Counted from the stretch's first letter, positions 13,901 through 26,700 are shown. The stretch: DNA of 64,000 nt from Musa acuminata AAA Group (GCF_036884655.1 NC_088338.1:1050001-1114000); one strand, 5' to 3'. Numbers and translations are program-made. Notes: generated by a model from the sequence alone, not told the origin.

Positions 13901-15267
13901 GTTTTTTATTATGGGTTTTTGATCTGTGGTTTTTTAAATCTAGGTTTTTTTAAACCAAGTTTTTTACTGCTAATCTGGGTTTTTTGACTGCTGATTATTC
14001 TAGTAGGTAAATTAATTTATCTTTTTAGTAGTTAAATTGTTAACATATTTTTCTAGTAGTTGATTTTTTGTAGGGACCAACCATATCTTGCAGTATTCTT
14101 CTTCGTTACAAAAAATCTAATTGGTTTAAGTCCAACCTGCAAATTAGATGTTCATTAGTTACATGGAGATAGCAGCATCATGACTACAACATTAATAAGC
14201 TCCAACAATGGTTATGGAAATTGGATTTATTTTGTTAATAAGCTACATTAGTAAGTGTAGCGGAGACACTATAAAAGGTTATGGAATATTAATTATATAT
14301 ATACACTATAAAACTCATGTTAATCAAATATCATTAAAAATGACGTGTTGTTGTGTTTGTGTCATGTTTGTCTGCGCTTCTTAAGTGCCACCTCTCCTTC
14401 CTTTTTCTCTCTTTTCTTTTTATCTCACAAGACAATTAAAAGAAAACAATTGAAATTAAGCCGATACGGTAGAAATCTGAACACTGTGATGCATTAATGC
14501 ACAAATAAAACTCATGCACTTTAATAAAGTTGGTGATTGATGGGGAGATAGTCTTATTTCTGATTTTAAAATAATTTACTGAAAATTATCCTGAATCTCT
14601 TTTTAGGTATGTAGGCATGTTTTTTCTTATATCCAGACAATTTTACTTAATGTTTTATTTGATTGCCCTTTATTCTGCTGTTTCCGGAAATTAACTTTTG
14701 ATTGTCACTATTTGCAGGACAAGCAGATGATGCCACTGGGAGATCAAAGCAAAGCAGAAGTGAAAAAAAGAGCCGTAAAGCCATGCTGAAGCTTGGAATG
14801 AAGCCAATTCCTGGTGTTACTCGTGTCACGGTGAAAAAGAGCAAAAATGTAAGTTTTGAGGGGCTTTGTTGTTGCAATTTGCATTATTGATGCAGCATAT
14901 TGTGAATGCATTTGTTCCTGTTGTGGCATTTCAGATATTATTTGTGATATCGAAGCCAGATGTATTCAAAAGTCCAACCTCAGACTCTTATGTTATATTT
15001 GGAGAGGCAAAGATTGAGGACCTGAGCTCACAACTCCAGACTCAGGCTGCAGAACAGTTCAAGGCACCTGATCTGAGCCATGTCATCTCAAAGCCTGAGA
15101 CTTCTGCAATGGTTCAGGATCATGAAGAAGTCGATGAGACTGGTGTTGAACCAAAGGACATTGAACTGGTCATGACCCAGGCTGGGGTTTCAAGGTCTAA
15201 GGCTGTTAAGGCACTCAAAGCTGCAGAAGGTGACATAGTTACTGCAATAATGGAGCTTACTAATTAA
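10948..15267 (+). CDS. NACA: Nascent polypeptide-associated complex subunit alpha-like
   Basis: Four exons, 10948-11007, 12247-12325, 14718-14848 and 14935-15267, give 200 residues with phases 0, 1 and 0. The protein starts [20 protein letters not shown], as plant NAC alpha proteins do. A very acidic Asp/Glu run follows (about 24-46). The NAC domain is at about 55-125 ([19 protein letters not shown], then VKKSKN joined to [14 protein letters not shown]). A C-terminal UBA domain sits at about 160-199 ([19 protein letters not shown]). NAC alpha pairs with the beta subunit (BTF3-like) at the ribosome exit tunnel, where it shields nascent chains and limits mistargeting to the ER. Length and domain order are normal for the family. 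Intron 2 (12326-14717) is enlarged and carries a GC-rich degenerate repeat block (13130-13880). Confidence 0.94.
13130..13880. repeat. GC-rich inserted block with degenerate ~50-bp repeats
   Basis: Inside NAC alpha intron 2 the base composition jumps to GC-rich. From about 13560 a loose unit of roughly 50 bp recurs, each with GTCGTCGTGC-like and GAGCCCCTC-like segments, at about 13569, 13620, 13672 and 13788. A CACGTGTCC-rich stretch at 13290-13390 precedes it. Open frames cover it on both strands but match no family I know. It is most likely a non-autonomous transposon insertion; I could not define terminal repeats. Confidence 0.45.
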
Positions 15268-15899
15268 AGCTCAAGAATTAAGCTGTTTGCTTTCCACTGT
15301 TTGTTTTTCCTGCCTTGTTGAGGATACAACAGCTGAATTTTATCTATAGATTTTTCCACTTCTAGTGTTGTATTAGTAGTAAAAACCCTCTGTGCTTCAG
15401 CCTGGTGGTTCTCTATTATTTGAGGAATGCTTCAATGTGATGTGCTTTCATGAACGTGAATGTCTAAAACTGGTATCAGCTGGTGGTTGTTTCATGTGCT
15501 CTTGATTCTTGTTGGTCTTGCGGTTTTCCCTAGCAAGACTACCATTTAATCTTCACTATCACATCCTTTGTCACATATTATTGCTGCAGCATTTATCTTG
15601 GCTGCTAACCAAGAAGATTTGTTTACTATGTTATGCTACATCACTAGAGCATTTTGTACTAATGATCAAGATTCGAGTTGTAATGCTCGGTATAAGCGGT
15701 ATATCAGGCCAACAAAAGATTAATATGAGTGGTGTATATCAATCCATCAGCATACCCTATCATATTGTTTGTGCTTTATAAGATAAACCAGTAAATAACA
15801 TCAGAAGAATGTTCTTGTGAGGAATTTAAGATTTGAGAGATTTGTATCAGTAAACCAGTGATATCAACATGCACTTTATAAGAATATCTGTTTTTTCTC

Positions 15900-16121
15900 A
15901 TGAGTGTATTATTATGTGAAAATAGTCCATCAGTAATAGAGATTTGTATTGATCAATCAAAAGTTTTGATGTGTAAACTACATAAATGGTTTTATAGGCT
16001 GAAACAGGTAGCTAGACAATGTTCTATAAATTCAGTAGAAATTATTTTACTGTTTGAATGTACTATAAATGAATTGGAAAATCTTTTTACTTTATATACT
16101 ACTACTAATCACGCTATGTGA
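15900..16121 (+). mobile_element. Decayed Copia reverse-transcriptase fragment
   Basis: The translated frame contains MCKLHKWFYRLKQVARQ, which resembles the well-conserved Copia RVT_2 segment VCKLHKSLYGLKQASRQW. Only some 25-30 residues align and the rest is degraded, with no LTR nearby. It is a short fossil, not a functional element. Confidence 0.6.
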
Positions 16122-16604
16122 AGATTTTTGCAAATAGCACAAAAAACTGGGCCATAAAGGAAACTGAAAAAAGGAGTTGAACATATCTTCCTTTCCAAAG
16201 TTTATATTGCATATATACATATATATTCCACTAAATATTAGATTTGGCATATAATTCTTCAAAATATTTAAATATTTCATTTACCACTCCCATGAAATTT
16301 CATCCGATAAACCCGAGTTAACTCGTACTAATCACGATTACATTTTATTAAAAATAAATATCTAAAATGGTCTCTTTTTTTCATGAATTGTTTGCACCCT
16401 CATATTACTTGATAATTTTGAAGGTTATAATTGAATTAAAAAAAATATTTTAAATACTTATTTTATAAATTATTTGACACCTTATGATCCTAATATTTGT
16501 GAAAAGTTGTTAGTTTTGATTTTAATCTAAGATATTTTTACCTTTATAAGTATATATATATATTGTAAATTTAAATTTGGATGAAAATATATAAATACCA
16601 CTGG

Positions 16605-16608
<4 letters not shown>

Positions 16609-16637
<29 letters not shown>
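16609..16637. repeat. (TA)n microsatellite
   Basis: A pure TA tract of about 29 bp, followed by an A-run at 16648-16659, about 130 bp upstream of the coiled-coil gene's start codon. Confidence 0.9.
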
Positions 16638-16643
<6 letters not shown>

Positions 16644-16767
16644 TGCAAAAAAAAAAAAGGGACGCAATTTATTAACTGCACGTGCATTGCACGTGGTACT
16701 GATATATAACTTTCCCAAGGAACAGACCACAAGGATCGGCTATCGAAAGGAAAGAAAAAGAAGGGCG

Positions 16768-18384
16768 ATGGCGAAGGCCGAGAAATCCTCAAATCTGGAA
16801 GAGGTCCTCAAGCCCTTCTATCAGAGGGCTTCCGAAGCCGAGGTATTTGCCCCGCTGTCGTAAGCTTCAACCGTTGGAGTCTTTTGTTAGTGTTGCTTTT
16901 TCTCTGCCAATCTTTGTTTAGGTTATTCTTGGAATGTGCCTATCTATCTTAGATATCGAGTTCTACTTTCTTGGTTGAAATCTAGATCCATCCTTGACTT
17001 CTCAAACGGAAGGTTTTGATCAGTTTATTGTAGTCGAAGGCATGGCCGCTTGTTGATAGGTAAAATGTGTGGAACGTAAACTATGATTGAGAGGTGATGG
17101 ATCTGCCTTATCCGGTTACGATGATTTCTTGTCTTTGGACGCCTCCAGTGCGAATTATGATGTTGACGGAACACTTATTACGTAATACATATGTCCTACA
17201 AGTTAATATGTTATTTATGTTTTAGTTTATGAATGCACATCCATTTTGTAGTCGCCATTAGGAAATGGAACTACTATTTTTTGGTAAGATTGTAGAATTG
17301 TATTTCTTACCAAGAACAACATAACTGCCTGATACTACCTTTTAGAAGATCATAGATCATCAGATCTCACCAATTTTATGTAGGGGCATCAAGAAAGATT
17401 GCTTGATTGCATGATACATATATCCTACAAGTTACTATGTTATTTATCTCCAAGTTTATGAATGCACATCCATTTTGTAGTGGCCATTAGGAAAAGAAAT
17501 TACTATATTTTTGGTAATTTTGTAGAATCTTATTTCTTACCAACAAGAACAACATAACTGCCATCAATTACCTTTTATTGAATCAAAGATCATCAAATCT
17601 CACCAAGTTTACCTAGGGGCATCAAGTGAGGGAATTTGCACTATGCACATTCAGTTGCTAGCTCTTACGATTCCCATATAACAGACAAAGCTTACCCCTT
17701 GTTAAGCTTCATTGCTTCATAAAATCCCACTCTTCCTGAGAATTAGCAGAATTTAGTCACCTTGTGAACCTCAATCTAACAGCATTGACTATGGGCCTAA
17801 CTATGATAGTATTTGCTTGTAAATACATGAGCATCCATTCCATTTGATACACAGCTGCAGCTTAACTCTGTATGAACTCTTGAGTTGCATTTAACATTGG
17901 TTCGAAAACACAAACTTTTGTTCCAAAAATTATAACCTGGCTTTGAATGTCACTAAACTGCAGAAATTTCCCCCAAATTTTCTTAGAATAGGTACAGTTG
18001 AAAGATAATGGTATTAATAATTCCCATTGATAGCACCCAAGAAATGTTCTGAATGTTGCAGAAAACCCATTCCATCATTTGGATGAGTTTTCAATTTGCT
18101 GTTAAAAACTAACCAAAGGACGAATGTGTCTTGAATTTCACCATTGTTCTCAGTGTTTTCTTTCTACCAGAATTTGCTCAATTTTTTTGAACATTAGAAA
18201 TCTAGATCAATTTTTTTTCCATCTGGTTTATGTGATAAGTTTGTACTTTATCCAAGAGGCTACCCGCATTGAGGTTCATTGCTGATGGAAAAAACCAATG
18301 GCCACTCATAATCAAATTAGCTATTGTGATCTTCCCCTCTATTCTAGTTCTGGCATCCTCGATCTTCCGATTGTCAAACAGGAA

Positions 18385-18441
<57 letters not shown>

Positions 18442-20179
18442 GTATACATATGTACATATGTATACATATGTACATATGTATACATATGTATATATGTATA
18501 TGTATATATATATAATTTCTTTACCTGTAACGAAACAATTTCCTTGCATCATTCCTCAAATTGAAAGTCTTCTGCCATGACCATATGCACATATGAGAAA
18601 GCCTGTTCATAATTTGTAATGTTGCTTGCATGAGAGAACTGCTTGATAATGTGATTGAGTGAATCTTAGTGATGAAGAATAGGTGAAATGGTTAGGATCA
18701 TAGCTCCTACGATGATTTGACCCTTTTGTAACAACGATTGAGTTCCACGTCTCAATTCATGATACTCCTGTAATTCAGATTTTGTATCTGAATTGGGTTG
18801 ATATTTGGGGTCTAATCCTAAAAATGTTTAGTTTTTAAAGATATCAATTAACTGGGAACAAAAATGTCCATACAAGATATTCTTTTCTAGGATCCTTTCA
18901 AGAAAAGCTCAAATGACAAGACTAAAAGCTCTACAATTTCATAGGTTTTAGGTCCTCTATCACCATTCTGTTTTTGGATAAATGCATTGAATGACTTAGC
19001 AATATTGAAATCTTGTATTTTGTATTTAGCAACTTAAACAATTTATTTAATTCATACTATGACTAAAGATGATGAATACACTAATGCTATTATCACATGC
19101 TATATAAACTGAGCTATCGTTTGTACTTGTACCTACAAATGCATGATGACCGAATTCTTCTACAGTCAACTTAATTATTGTTAGGACTTATTCCGTAAAA
19201 CAGATAATATTTTTACATTAGAAAGTTGAAATGCTAGGTTAATTTGAAAGATTGGAAACAGAGATGAAGCTGATCTCTAATTTGGAGGTTTTATCTTTGG
19301 ACAAATATATCATCAACCAAAACGCTGATTCTAGGATGACATTTTCTTTATGTTGCCCTTCCTTATTGTGGTTGTCATCATTATATTGAAATGTTTCTCA
19401 GGATTATAGGATTGACTAAATCAGAGCTCAAATTGTGAACTTTCATTTTGCTTATCTGTCACATACTAATATGGAGGATAACTTCCTTTCCAATTCTTTA
19501 GAATGATGAAAGTTCAATTAAGTGGCAATCCATGTTTACAGGCTTATGCACTTTTTTATTATTTATCAATAACCTTTTTTAGCTAAAGTTGTATTGATGA
19601 ATACTAGTGTATCTTGCTGTGAGGCTTGTCACAAAAATCTTTGGCTTTATATACAAGCCCTTATCATAGTAAAATTCTCTGTTGCTTAAACTGTTATTTT
19701 GGATAGTGTGCGCAAATATAATTTAGTATAAAGTGTTCTTGTCTTGCTGTCTTTAAGCAACCTCTATTGTGTTGAAACTACAGGATCGTTTAACACAGCT
19801 GGAGGCATTGCTAGCTAAGAAAGGTAAGCTCCAGTTTTTGATAGGACCCAAGTTCAGATGGTGCTTAAATGATAATTGCTAACTTTTTTTCAGGTGAGTC
19901 TGATACCGGAAATAAGGAAATATCATCCATCGTAAAGGACTTTCAGTCAAAGCTAGAGTCTGCACAGGCTGAGCTAATGAGCGAGAGAGATAAGGTTGAT
20001 ATCATTTTCAAAATTTCTTCTTGATACATATGGTACATTTTAAGTAAATTTACTTGTCATTTGACTTGTAGGCTTCCAAGGAAATTCAGAAGCTTGCAGC
20101 AGAGAACCTGAAACTTCAGTACCGGATTACTCATCTTGCTCGGGCATTGAAGGAGGCTGATTCCAAATTGGCAGCTTAA
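16768..20179 (+). CDS. Small coiled-coil protein, function unknown (107 aa)
   Basis: Four exons, 16768-16842, 19784-19823, 19894-19994 and 20072-20179, give 107 residues with phases 0, 1 and 0 and canonical GT-AG borders. The start codon is the first ATG after a purine-rich leader. The protein is strongly charged and helical-looking. From about residue 24 to the end ([46 protein letters not shown]) hydrophobic residues fall in heptad spacing typical of a coiled coil. It has no signal peptide, membrane segment or catalytic motif. I do not recognise a named family; a small scaffold or subunit role is only a guess. The clean splicing, closed frame and protein-like composition argue for a real gene. 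Intron 1 is 2.9 kb and holds a 230-bp tandem duplication and a palindromic TA-rich microsatellite. Confidence 0.82.
17184..17626. repeat. Tandem duplication in intron 1 of the coiled-coil gene
   Basis: Two diverged copies, about 17184-17395 and 17413-17626, share many blocks in the same order: TCCTACAAGTTA, GAATGCACATCCATTTTGTA, GAACAACATAACTGCC and AGGGGCATCAAG. Spacing between matching blocks is about 230 bp. Point changes and small indels show it is old. Confidence 0.85.
18388..18514. repeat. Palindromic TA / TACATATGTA microsatellite
   Basis: About 48 bp of pure TA runs into repeated TACATATGTA palindromes and back into TA. Nearly every segment is self-complementary, so it could extrude as a hairpin or cruciform. 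It lies inside intron 1 of the coiled-coil gene. Confidence 0.9.
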
Positions 20180-21290
20180 GTGTGTAGTTTCAACTGTACT
20201 CTTGCTATGTTTATGTGGCCATTGGGTCATATTGTTATTTTTGCTCGGTACCTCAGATACTGGTTATCAAATGTATTACAATCTCCCTTTAGTTACAGGT
20301 TGTGATAACTCTTGATTTGCATGTAGCAAATCAATGTGTGGAGTCCTATACAGACATAATAGATGGAAAATTAGGCATTTTTTTATTTTGTCGCAGACGG
20401 GGGTACCAACACATAAATCATCTGTCCGTTCCCTGAATGGTTATGAAAGCTGTGGCAGATATAGTGCTGATAGATCTGTGCTGCTTTATATATAATATTT
20501 TTTATGCACGTTCTGCATATCTAGCATAGCTTCTGTCACACATAAATAGTAGGGGACTATATGAAGTACTTGTATGGCAACCTTGGCGATCATAGTAATT
20601 GTGAGCTGATAATTGTTTGAAGATTTTGAGAAATTTTTTTTTAAGTAACTTTTTACTTCAGTTAAGCAAGTTAATTTAGTTGATTGAGTCAAATATTGTT
20701 CTGATTATGGATCTTTATTATAATAATTTATACAAAGTTTTTCAGGTCTTCAGTAATTATGTTGATACTTGTGGATGTTTTTACTTTTGACATGTGAAAC
20801 TTTAATTCCTGCTGCCAAACATCTTTTAAGATCACTATGATTTTTAAATTTAACTTATTGGAAATTTTCATTTTAGTGATCAGCTGATATTTGTTGATAA
20901 TCTGGGAGTCATTTTGCTGACAAGTTTCCCTGGATTTAGTTAAGCAAGTTCATTTAATTGCTTTGTAATTGGGCCAACATTTATATAAAATTCTTCAGGT
21001 TTTGATAATTATCTCATTGGTGACCAACATCTTATTTTAATCTTTTAGTGCAGCTCTAATTTAATAGTTCTGTTTTGTCAAATTGGGCACTAAAATAACG
21101 AGATCGATGGTTCAGAATTTTATTTACTTGTATGGGTATTAGACTGGACACTCGTCCAATGTGCTAGATTACCCTGAAGCATACTGTTTCGTTGACAGTT
21201 TGGATATGTCAAATGGTTCATGTTGAACTACCATTCATGTTGAACATCATAATAACCGTGTACGTAAAAGCAGCACCGGAGAAAGGCCGA
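20180..21290. other. 3' flank of the coiled-coil gene with a diverged duplication
   Basis: Likely 3' UTR, then AT-rich DNA. Segments near 20650-20780 and 20930-21035 share TTAGTTAAGCAAGTT-like, TTATATA/TTATACA and CTTCAGGT-like blocks in the same order, suggesting an old local duplication of about 290 bp spacing. No gene is seen. Confidence 0.4.
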
Positions 21291-21292
21291 AG

Positions 21293-22690
21293 GGAAGACC
21301 TCCGATCTCGTTTCTATATTTAAAATTTTACATTCAAATTCTTATAATTATGAAAATAAAATATTTAATTTTATTTTAATATTATCGATTTATCGATGAA
21401 AAATAAAACACGTGACCATACAATACATGTGTAAATGACAGAAAGACGATATACAAAAAGATAAATTCAATTGTGGTGATGAACGGGAGCATCGTAGTTG
21501 ATTGATGTAGTGGTAGTCAACGATAATGACGTGGTGGTCGGCCTTACTGATGTCGATCCGAATATTGATAATGAGGAGGAGGAGGACACATAGTGGTGAG
21601 GCATCCGTGTCGGTGCTACATCGCTCTACCTCATCTTCCTCTTTCGACGTCACTTTGCATCTGCGTCGATGCCGAAGGAGGAAGATGAGGTAGGTGAGGC
21701 ATTTGCATCGTCGACGACGACAAGTGAGTTGGAAGAGGGGGCAGGTGAGGTGTTTGTGTCAACGTGTACACTCAAATTCTCGAACAATCGCTTCGTTCAA
21801 TGGCGCGACGGATTTGAGGAAGGGGTGGTGGGTGGTGAGGAGGGAGAGGTTACGATGAGCTCAGCAAAGAGAAACACTTGCTTCGAGCTCTCGAACTTTA
21901 GCTAGTGCGCAAAATAACACATATGCCATGGCCACAACGGCATGGTCGTTGAGTTACTTCCAGATTAGCTCCACTCGTAATCGAAGGTTATCCGATCAGA
22001 TAACGAGGATTGACCGCAACACAAAATAGAGGCTTGAAGAGTACATATTTGATAACGGGAGAGACAACAACCCTCATCCTCCTTTCCATTCACCTCCAGC
22101 GTTGTGGTGGTTAGGGAGAGTATCAAAAAGATGGCGGCAATGATACGATGAGCGAGACGTCGAAGAAACAGTGGAACGTTGCATTATGGTTAGCCTTCGC
22201 ATTGGGAGTCACTATTCTGTCTCCTCTGGCACCAACACAAATGTAGAGCAACATAGGAGGAGGAAGAGGAAGTAGAGCGATGCAGCACCGATGCAGATGC
22301 AGATGTCTCACCTCCCTCCTCTTCCTTCTTCAGCACCGACGTAAATGCCTCATCGCTCCGCCTTCTCTTCCTCTTATCGTTGATGTTTGGATCGACATCG
22401 ACAAGACTAACAATCGCGTTATTATCGTTGACCACTACATTGTTATTGTCGACTATCATAACAACAACTACCCATGGCGACATCGTTCGCTATCATCATT
22501 GAAATTATCTTTTTGTTCATCGTTTTTATGTTATTCATGCGCATGTTGTCACATGTTGTATCTTCGATCGATAAAACCAACGACTTTGGGGTAAATATGG
22601 TTAAATGTTTCACTTTCATAACTATATAGATTTCAATATAAATTTTTTAAGTCTAGAAACTGAAATGCGGAAGATGTCTAACTATAAGAA
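21293..22690. mobile_element. Foldback/MULE-like element with long inverted arms
   Basis: The left arm (about 21293-21660) and the reverse complement of the right arm (about 22690-22330) align over roughly 350 bp. Shared blocks include GTTTCTA, TTATGAAA, GTAGTGGT, CAACGATAAT and GATGTCGATCC. The middle is GC-richer, with GAGGAGGAAGA-type low-complexity sequence and no transposase. Long imperfect inverted arms without coding capacity fit a foldback or MULE-type non-autonomous element. I could not fix the target duplication, so the edges are approximate. Confidence 0.65.
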
Positions 22691-22699
22691 TAATCTGTA

Positions 22700-23714
22700 T
22701 TACCCATTATATTATAATACTTTTAATATTTAATAGTTTTTATTAAATTATAAAACTATAATATCATCTTTAGAACCTTGTTGTCTTAAAGATAAATGGA
22801 TTCCATTGGGAGGAAAAGACACATAAAAATGCATGAATCATTTATGGGAAAAAATTGGGCGTGTTCTTTGGAAAAATGAAAAAGTAAGAGACTTTTCAGG
22901 TAATTCAACTGAGCATTAATGCAAATTGGAGTCTCAACTATGTTACACTATCAACTACAAGCCAAGTTTCTGTTTCACAAACCTAAATTTCGAGGAACAA
23001 ATAAAAAAAATCACTTGTATACATTGTGTAAAATTGTCATCGAATTATTTTGAAGTGATTCACTGATACTTTTTTTTAGTATCTCGTAGCTAATTACAAT
23101 CATTTGACTTTTGTCGTTGAAGCTTAATATTCACTATCCTTTTGACAATCCCCTTATTATCTATAACCTCTTAAAAAATAATAAAATATTTTATTTATTG
23201 TTTATCATCATTGTATTATCAATTTTATCTTTTTTTTTCCCTTCTTGCCAACCTTATGCCTTTTTTTTTCCCTTCTCATTATTAATTTTTACCCCGTGCT
23301 TTCTACCGTTGTCGATGCTCTCCTCTCGACAATATCCTCCGAGGATGAAGAAAAAGAGAAGATAGAAAAAAAAAGAAGGATATTTAAGTTAATTTATAAA
23401 AATAAATAAAAAATAAAAAGATTTCAAATAGTAGTCTCAACTTGTTAAGATATATATATATATATATATAACAATTTTTTTTCTAATAAAAAAACATATT
23501 GTTTTATTGACCTGTTATGACCATTTAGTAAAAGACCGTGTTATGGCAGACACATGCTACTGATGCCTGCCATTTTACACAACGTGTCAGGCCAAGGAAA
23601 CATGTAAATCCGATAAATCCGAGGACTAAAGTGGGAAAAACAGGTTTCCTCGTTAAAACATGTAAACCCTCGACCACCCGCCCCCCAAAAATCGCACAAT
23701 CTCCCGCTTCGACC
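22700..23714. other. Upstream region of the RecA gene
   Basis: AT-rich spacer with pyrimidine runs (23225-23290) and a short TA tract (23451-23470). The 200 bp before the start codon at 23715 turn GC-richer, as plant promoters and 5' UTRs often do. No separate gene is supported. Confidence 0.45.
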
Positions 23715-26700
23715 ATGGGTGGCGCCTTCCTCTCGCGCGCCTTCTCGCTTCTGCGAGCGATCCGTCCCGCGCTCCTCCCGGGGCAGACCTCACTTCGGTC
23801 TCGCCTCCCTTCTCTTCCCCAGGTGCTGTGCTGCTCCCTCCTCTTTCTCCATTTCACTCTGGTCCTTTGTAGCACAACTCGGTGCCACCATTATGCGCCG
23901 TTCCTCCGAATTTCTTGTGCTCTTTTCCATCTGCTTGCCGGTTCTTCTAACCCCTCGAGTGGGTGCGTGTTGTGTGCATTCGTCCCTTGGCAGGGGAAAT
24001 CACTCGTTCTGTTGTATGCATTTCTACATATTCCGTGCATCTGTTCACTGCCTCGCCACACTTCCTGATGGCGGGTCTGTTGAGATGTAGATTAACTGAC
24101 CGAGTGTTGTTATTTGTCACAATATAAATGGAAATTTGGTGGCTGACCTTGACGGAAATATCCCGATGTTGCTCTCTGAATATCTAGGAGCAACATAAAA
24201 CAGTGACTTGGTGTTATATTACACTGCATATCTCCACCCGTCATTCTCACTGTACTTTTTTGTTCGACTGAAGGTTAAAATAGTAACGTTAATAATAGTT
24301 TAATTTTTTAATTAATTTAAGGTAACTGTGCATCTATTTAGTCATTCTAAGTTGTTACTAGTCAACCGTGAATAAAGCTTTTCTTGTTGTTTAGGCAACC
24401 TCAAATTTCTGTTTAGGATGTTCCATTTGCAGAAGCTCCATATGAAATTACAATTACTCATGATATTCTTTGGTCCAGTAGATTGGAGAAAGTAACAATG
24501 GAAGGTTTAGGATAATCAGTTGTCGTCTATCCTCCACAGGTAAGTTATCACTTTCTTGCTTTAAATATTGATTTTGAAGATATTTTTGGAATTTTCTGTT
24601 ATAATCTTGATTAGCATGTTCCTGATTTTTGATACCTTCTTGATCAATATGATTTTTGATCAACTTTGAGTTATTTCTTTCTATATGCTGCTAGTTCTTA
24701 CTATGAGAGTGGAGTTTTCATTATAAATTTTTGAGTTAAAAATAAAGGGTAATTATCAAATAAAGCCCCTCATAGTCGTTTTTTTCTTATAAATGCCAGT
24801 TTTGTTTTGCCCTTATAAAATCTTTGAATCAGTTCGAGTCAACGAAGGTGGAGGCGGAAGGGGAGAGAGAAGGGGGGGTGGGGGGAGGGGGTGTAATTTG
24901 GGGACGATGTGTAGGTCACATTAGTTCAACTATAAAGAACCAGACCAGATTGGTTCAACTAAAAAGAACTGAACTGATACTTGTGGTTATTGTTGTTGAC
25001 CAGTTCTTTATGAGCCATGGCGTGATATACAGGTGCCAAAATTTGTAGCCTATTTTCTCATAGTGCTGCAACTTCACTTTGTGCATATCGATTTTGTGTC
25101 CTGGACTTCTTACAGAGACATGAGAACTAATAACCAAGTTACTATGAGAACTAATAATTGAAAACTGATTAAATTTGTGCAACTAAAGAGAGAACACCAA
25201 CCTCCTGCTAATTATGAAACTGATTAAATTGTCAGCCTCCTGCAACAATTAGGCCTTTAATAAATCAAAGTCATGGCCTAAAGGTTTTACTTCCATGATC
25301 AATTATTTCTTTTATGACAATTCTTTTGGTGAAATTAACAATAAAATGGAGAAAGTTCTTAGATTCAGCTTGACCACCACTTCGGCTAAAACTCTGCGAA
25401 CCAAACCAAAACTGTTAAGGACAACTAGTAACAATGCTTACCCACCACAAGTGACCTAGTATCTTGCTATAATAAGCTGATTGTTCCTCTTCTTTGTACC
25501 AGACTTGGCAACTGTAAGGCTATGATGCACCACACTCAGTCATGTAATAGCTACTTTAGTCAGATTTGGCTTGTAGTGCTTTTGAGTCACTTGGTTCATA
25601 ACAACTTTTGCCATCTTACAGAACTCTATAATTGATCTATGGTATAAGGTATGGGGTTTGTTTAAATTCTTTGTCTTGATTGTTGCAAGGGCAATTGAGA
25701 AATTCTTTGTCTTTGTTGATGCAAATATTGCCGTCGATCCATTTTCTTTCCTTTTTTGGCTCGATGGATTTAAGGGAGATGAAGTTGGTAAATTGAGTAG
25801 CACCTGACTATTGGAGATTTTCCTGTATGTACTTCTGCATGGACTTCTGATCTGATGAGCTAGAATAATGGACGCTAGTCCATTAGTCGATGAAAACATT
25901 GCCATTGGTACTTTTTTTTTTTTCTTTTCCTTTTTTAACGGATGGACTTCAAGGAGATGAAGTTGGTAAATTGAGTAACATCTGACTGTTACAGCTTTTC
26001 CTGTGTGAATTTTTATATCAATACATAAACCTGAAGATGATTATGAATGAATGAGTGATGCTTCGTGCCTTTGCTACTGTCTACTTTTAACTTTTTTTTC
26101 CCCCTACTTCAACATTAGGTAACACGTCTATCATCAGGTTGATATAGAAGGCTGCGCATGATGTTCAATCGTTCATCATCTTTTTTAAAGTTTGCACCAT
26201 TATCTATAACCACTTTCAGCCAGTTTTATCCTACATCTATATGTTTTATGCACTTTTTCTTTAGGAATTTTCTAGATTTTAAAATAGGGTACTTGGACTT
26301 GGATTTGAGTCTTAGAATGAAATGAAAAAGACAGACTTTTTTGTTTCATGAGTTTTCAAGGGTGTTCTTTCTTTGCTTTTCCTCTCCTCCTTCTCTAGTT
26401 TTCATCATGTTATCTGAAATTTGTTTCCTGACATGGTTCAGTTGGTTTTTAGATCAAAACATTTTTATTACTTAAAAATCATGTCTACTTACCTGGTCGT
26501 TGCTAACTGAAGTTTTGCTTTCTTTGCCCAAATCCTTACAAGATGCTTGCTTGGATTTGTTGATGGCAATAAAAAGAAATATATTTTTAGTGTATTGAAC
26601 TCTGCACATGTTCATGTTTCGTCATACATTGTAGGACACTTGCACCACTAAAGCTATCTATCTTTCTGCTTAATATTGTTGCTATTTGCCTCAATGTTGT

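Larger units (their letters stand above)
15268..16767. other. Intergenic between NAC alpha and coiled-coil gene
   Basis: The first few hundred bases are the likely 3' UTR and terminator region of the NAC alpha gene. The middle holds a Copia reverse-transcriptase scrap (15900-16121). AT-rich DNA with TA microsatellites (16550-16563 and 16609-16637) precedes the next start codon. Confidence 0.5.

Noticed and set aside
18202..18564. Long YIYIYI-type frames on both strands
   Set aside because: Direct translation of a TA microsatellite, with no coding meaning.
22123..22594. Frames inside the foldback element as genes
   Set aside because: They sit in its inverted arms and GAGGAGGAAG-type centre; the same composition appears on both strands with no conserved domain.
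24433..24539. A longer RecA exon 2 starting after CATTTGCAG
   Set aside because: This acceptor has a good pyrimidine context, but all three frames hit a stop before 24539, so it cannot join exon 1 to exon 3.
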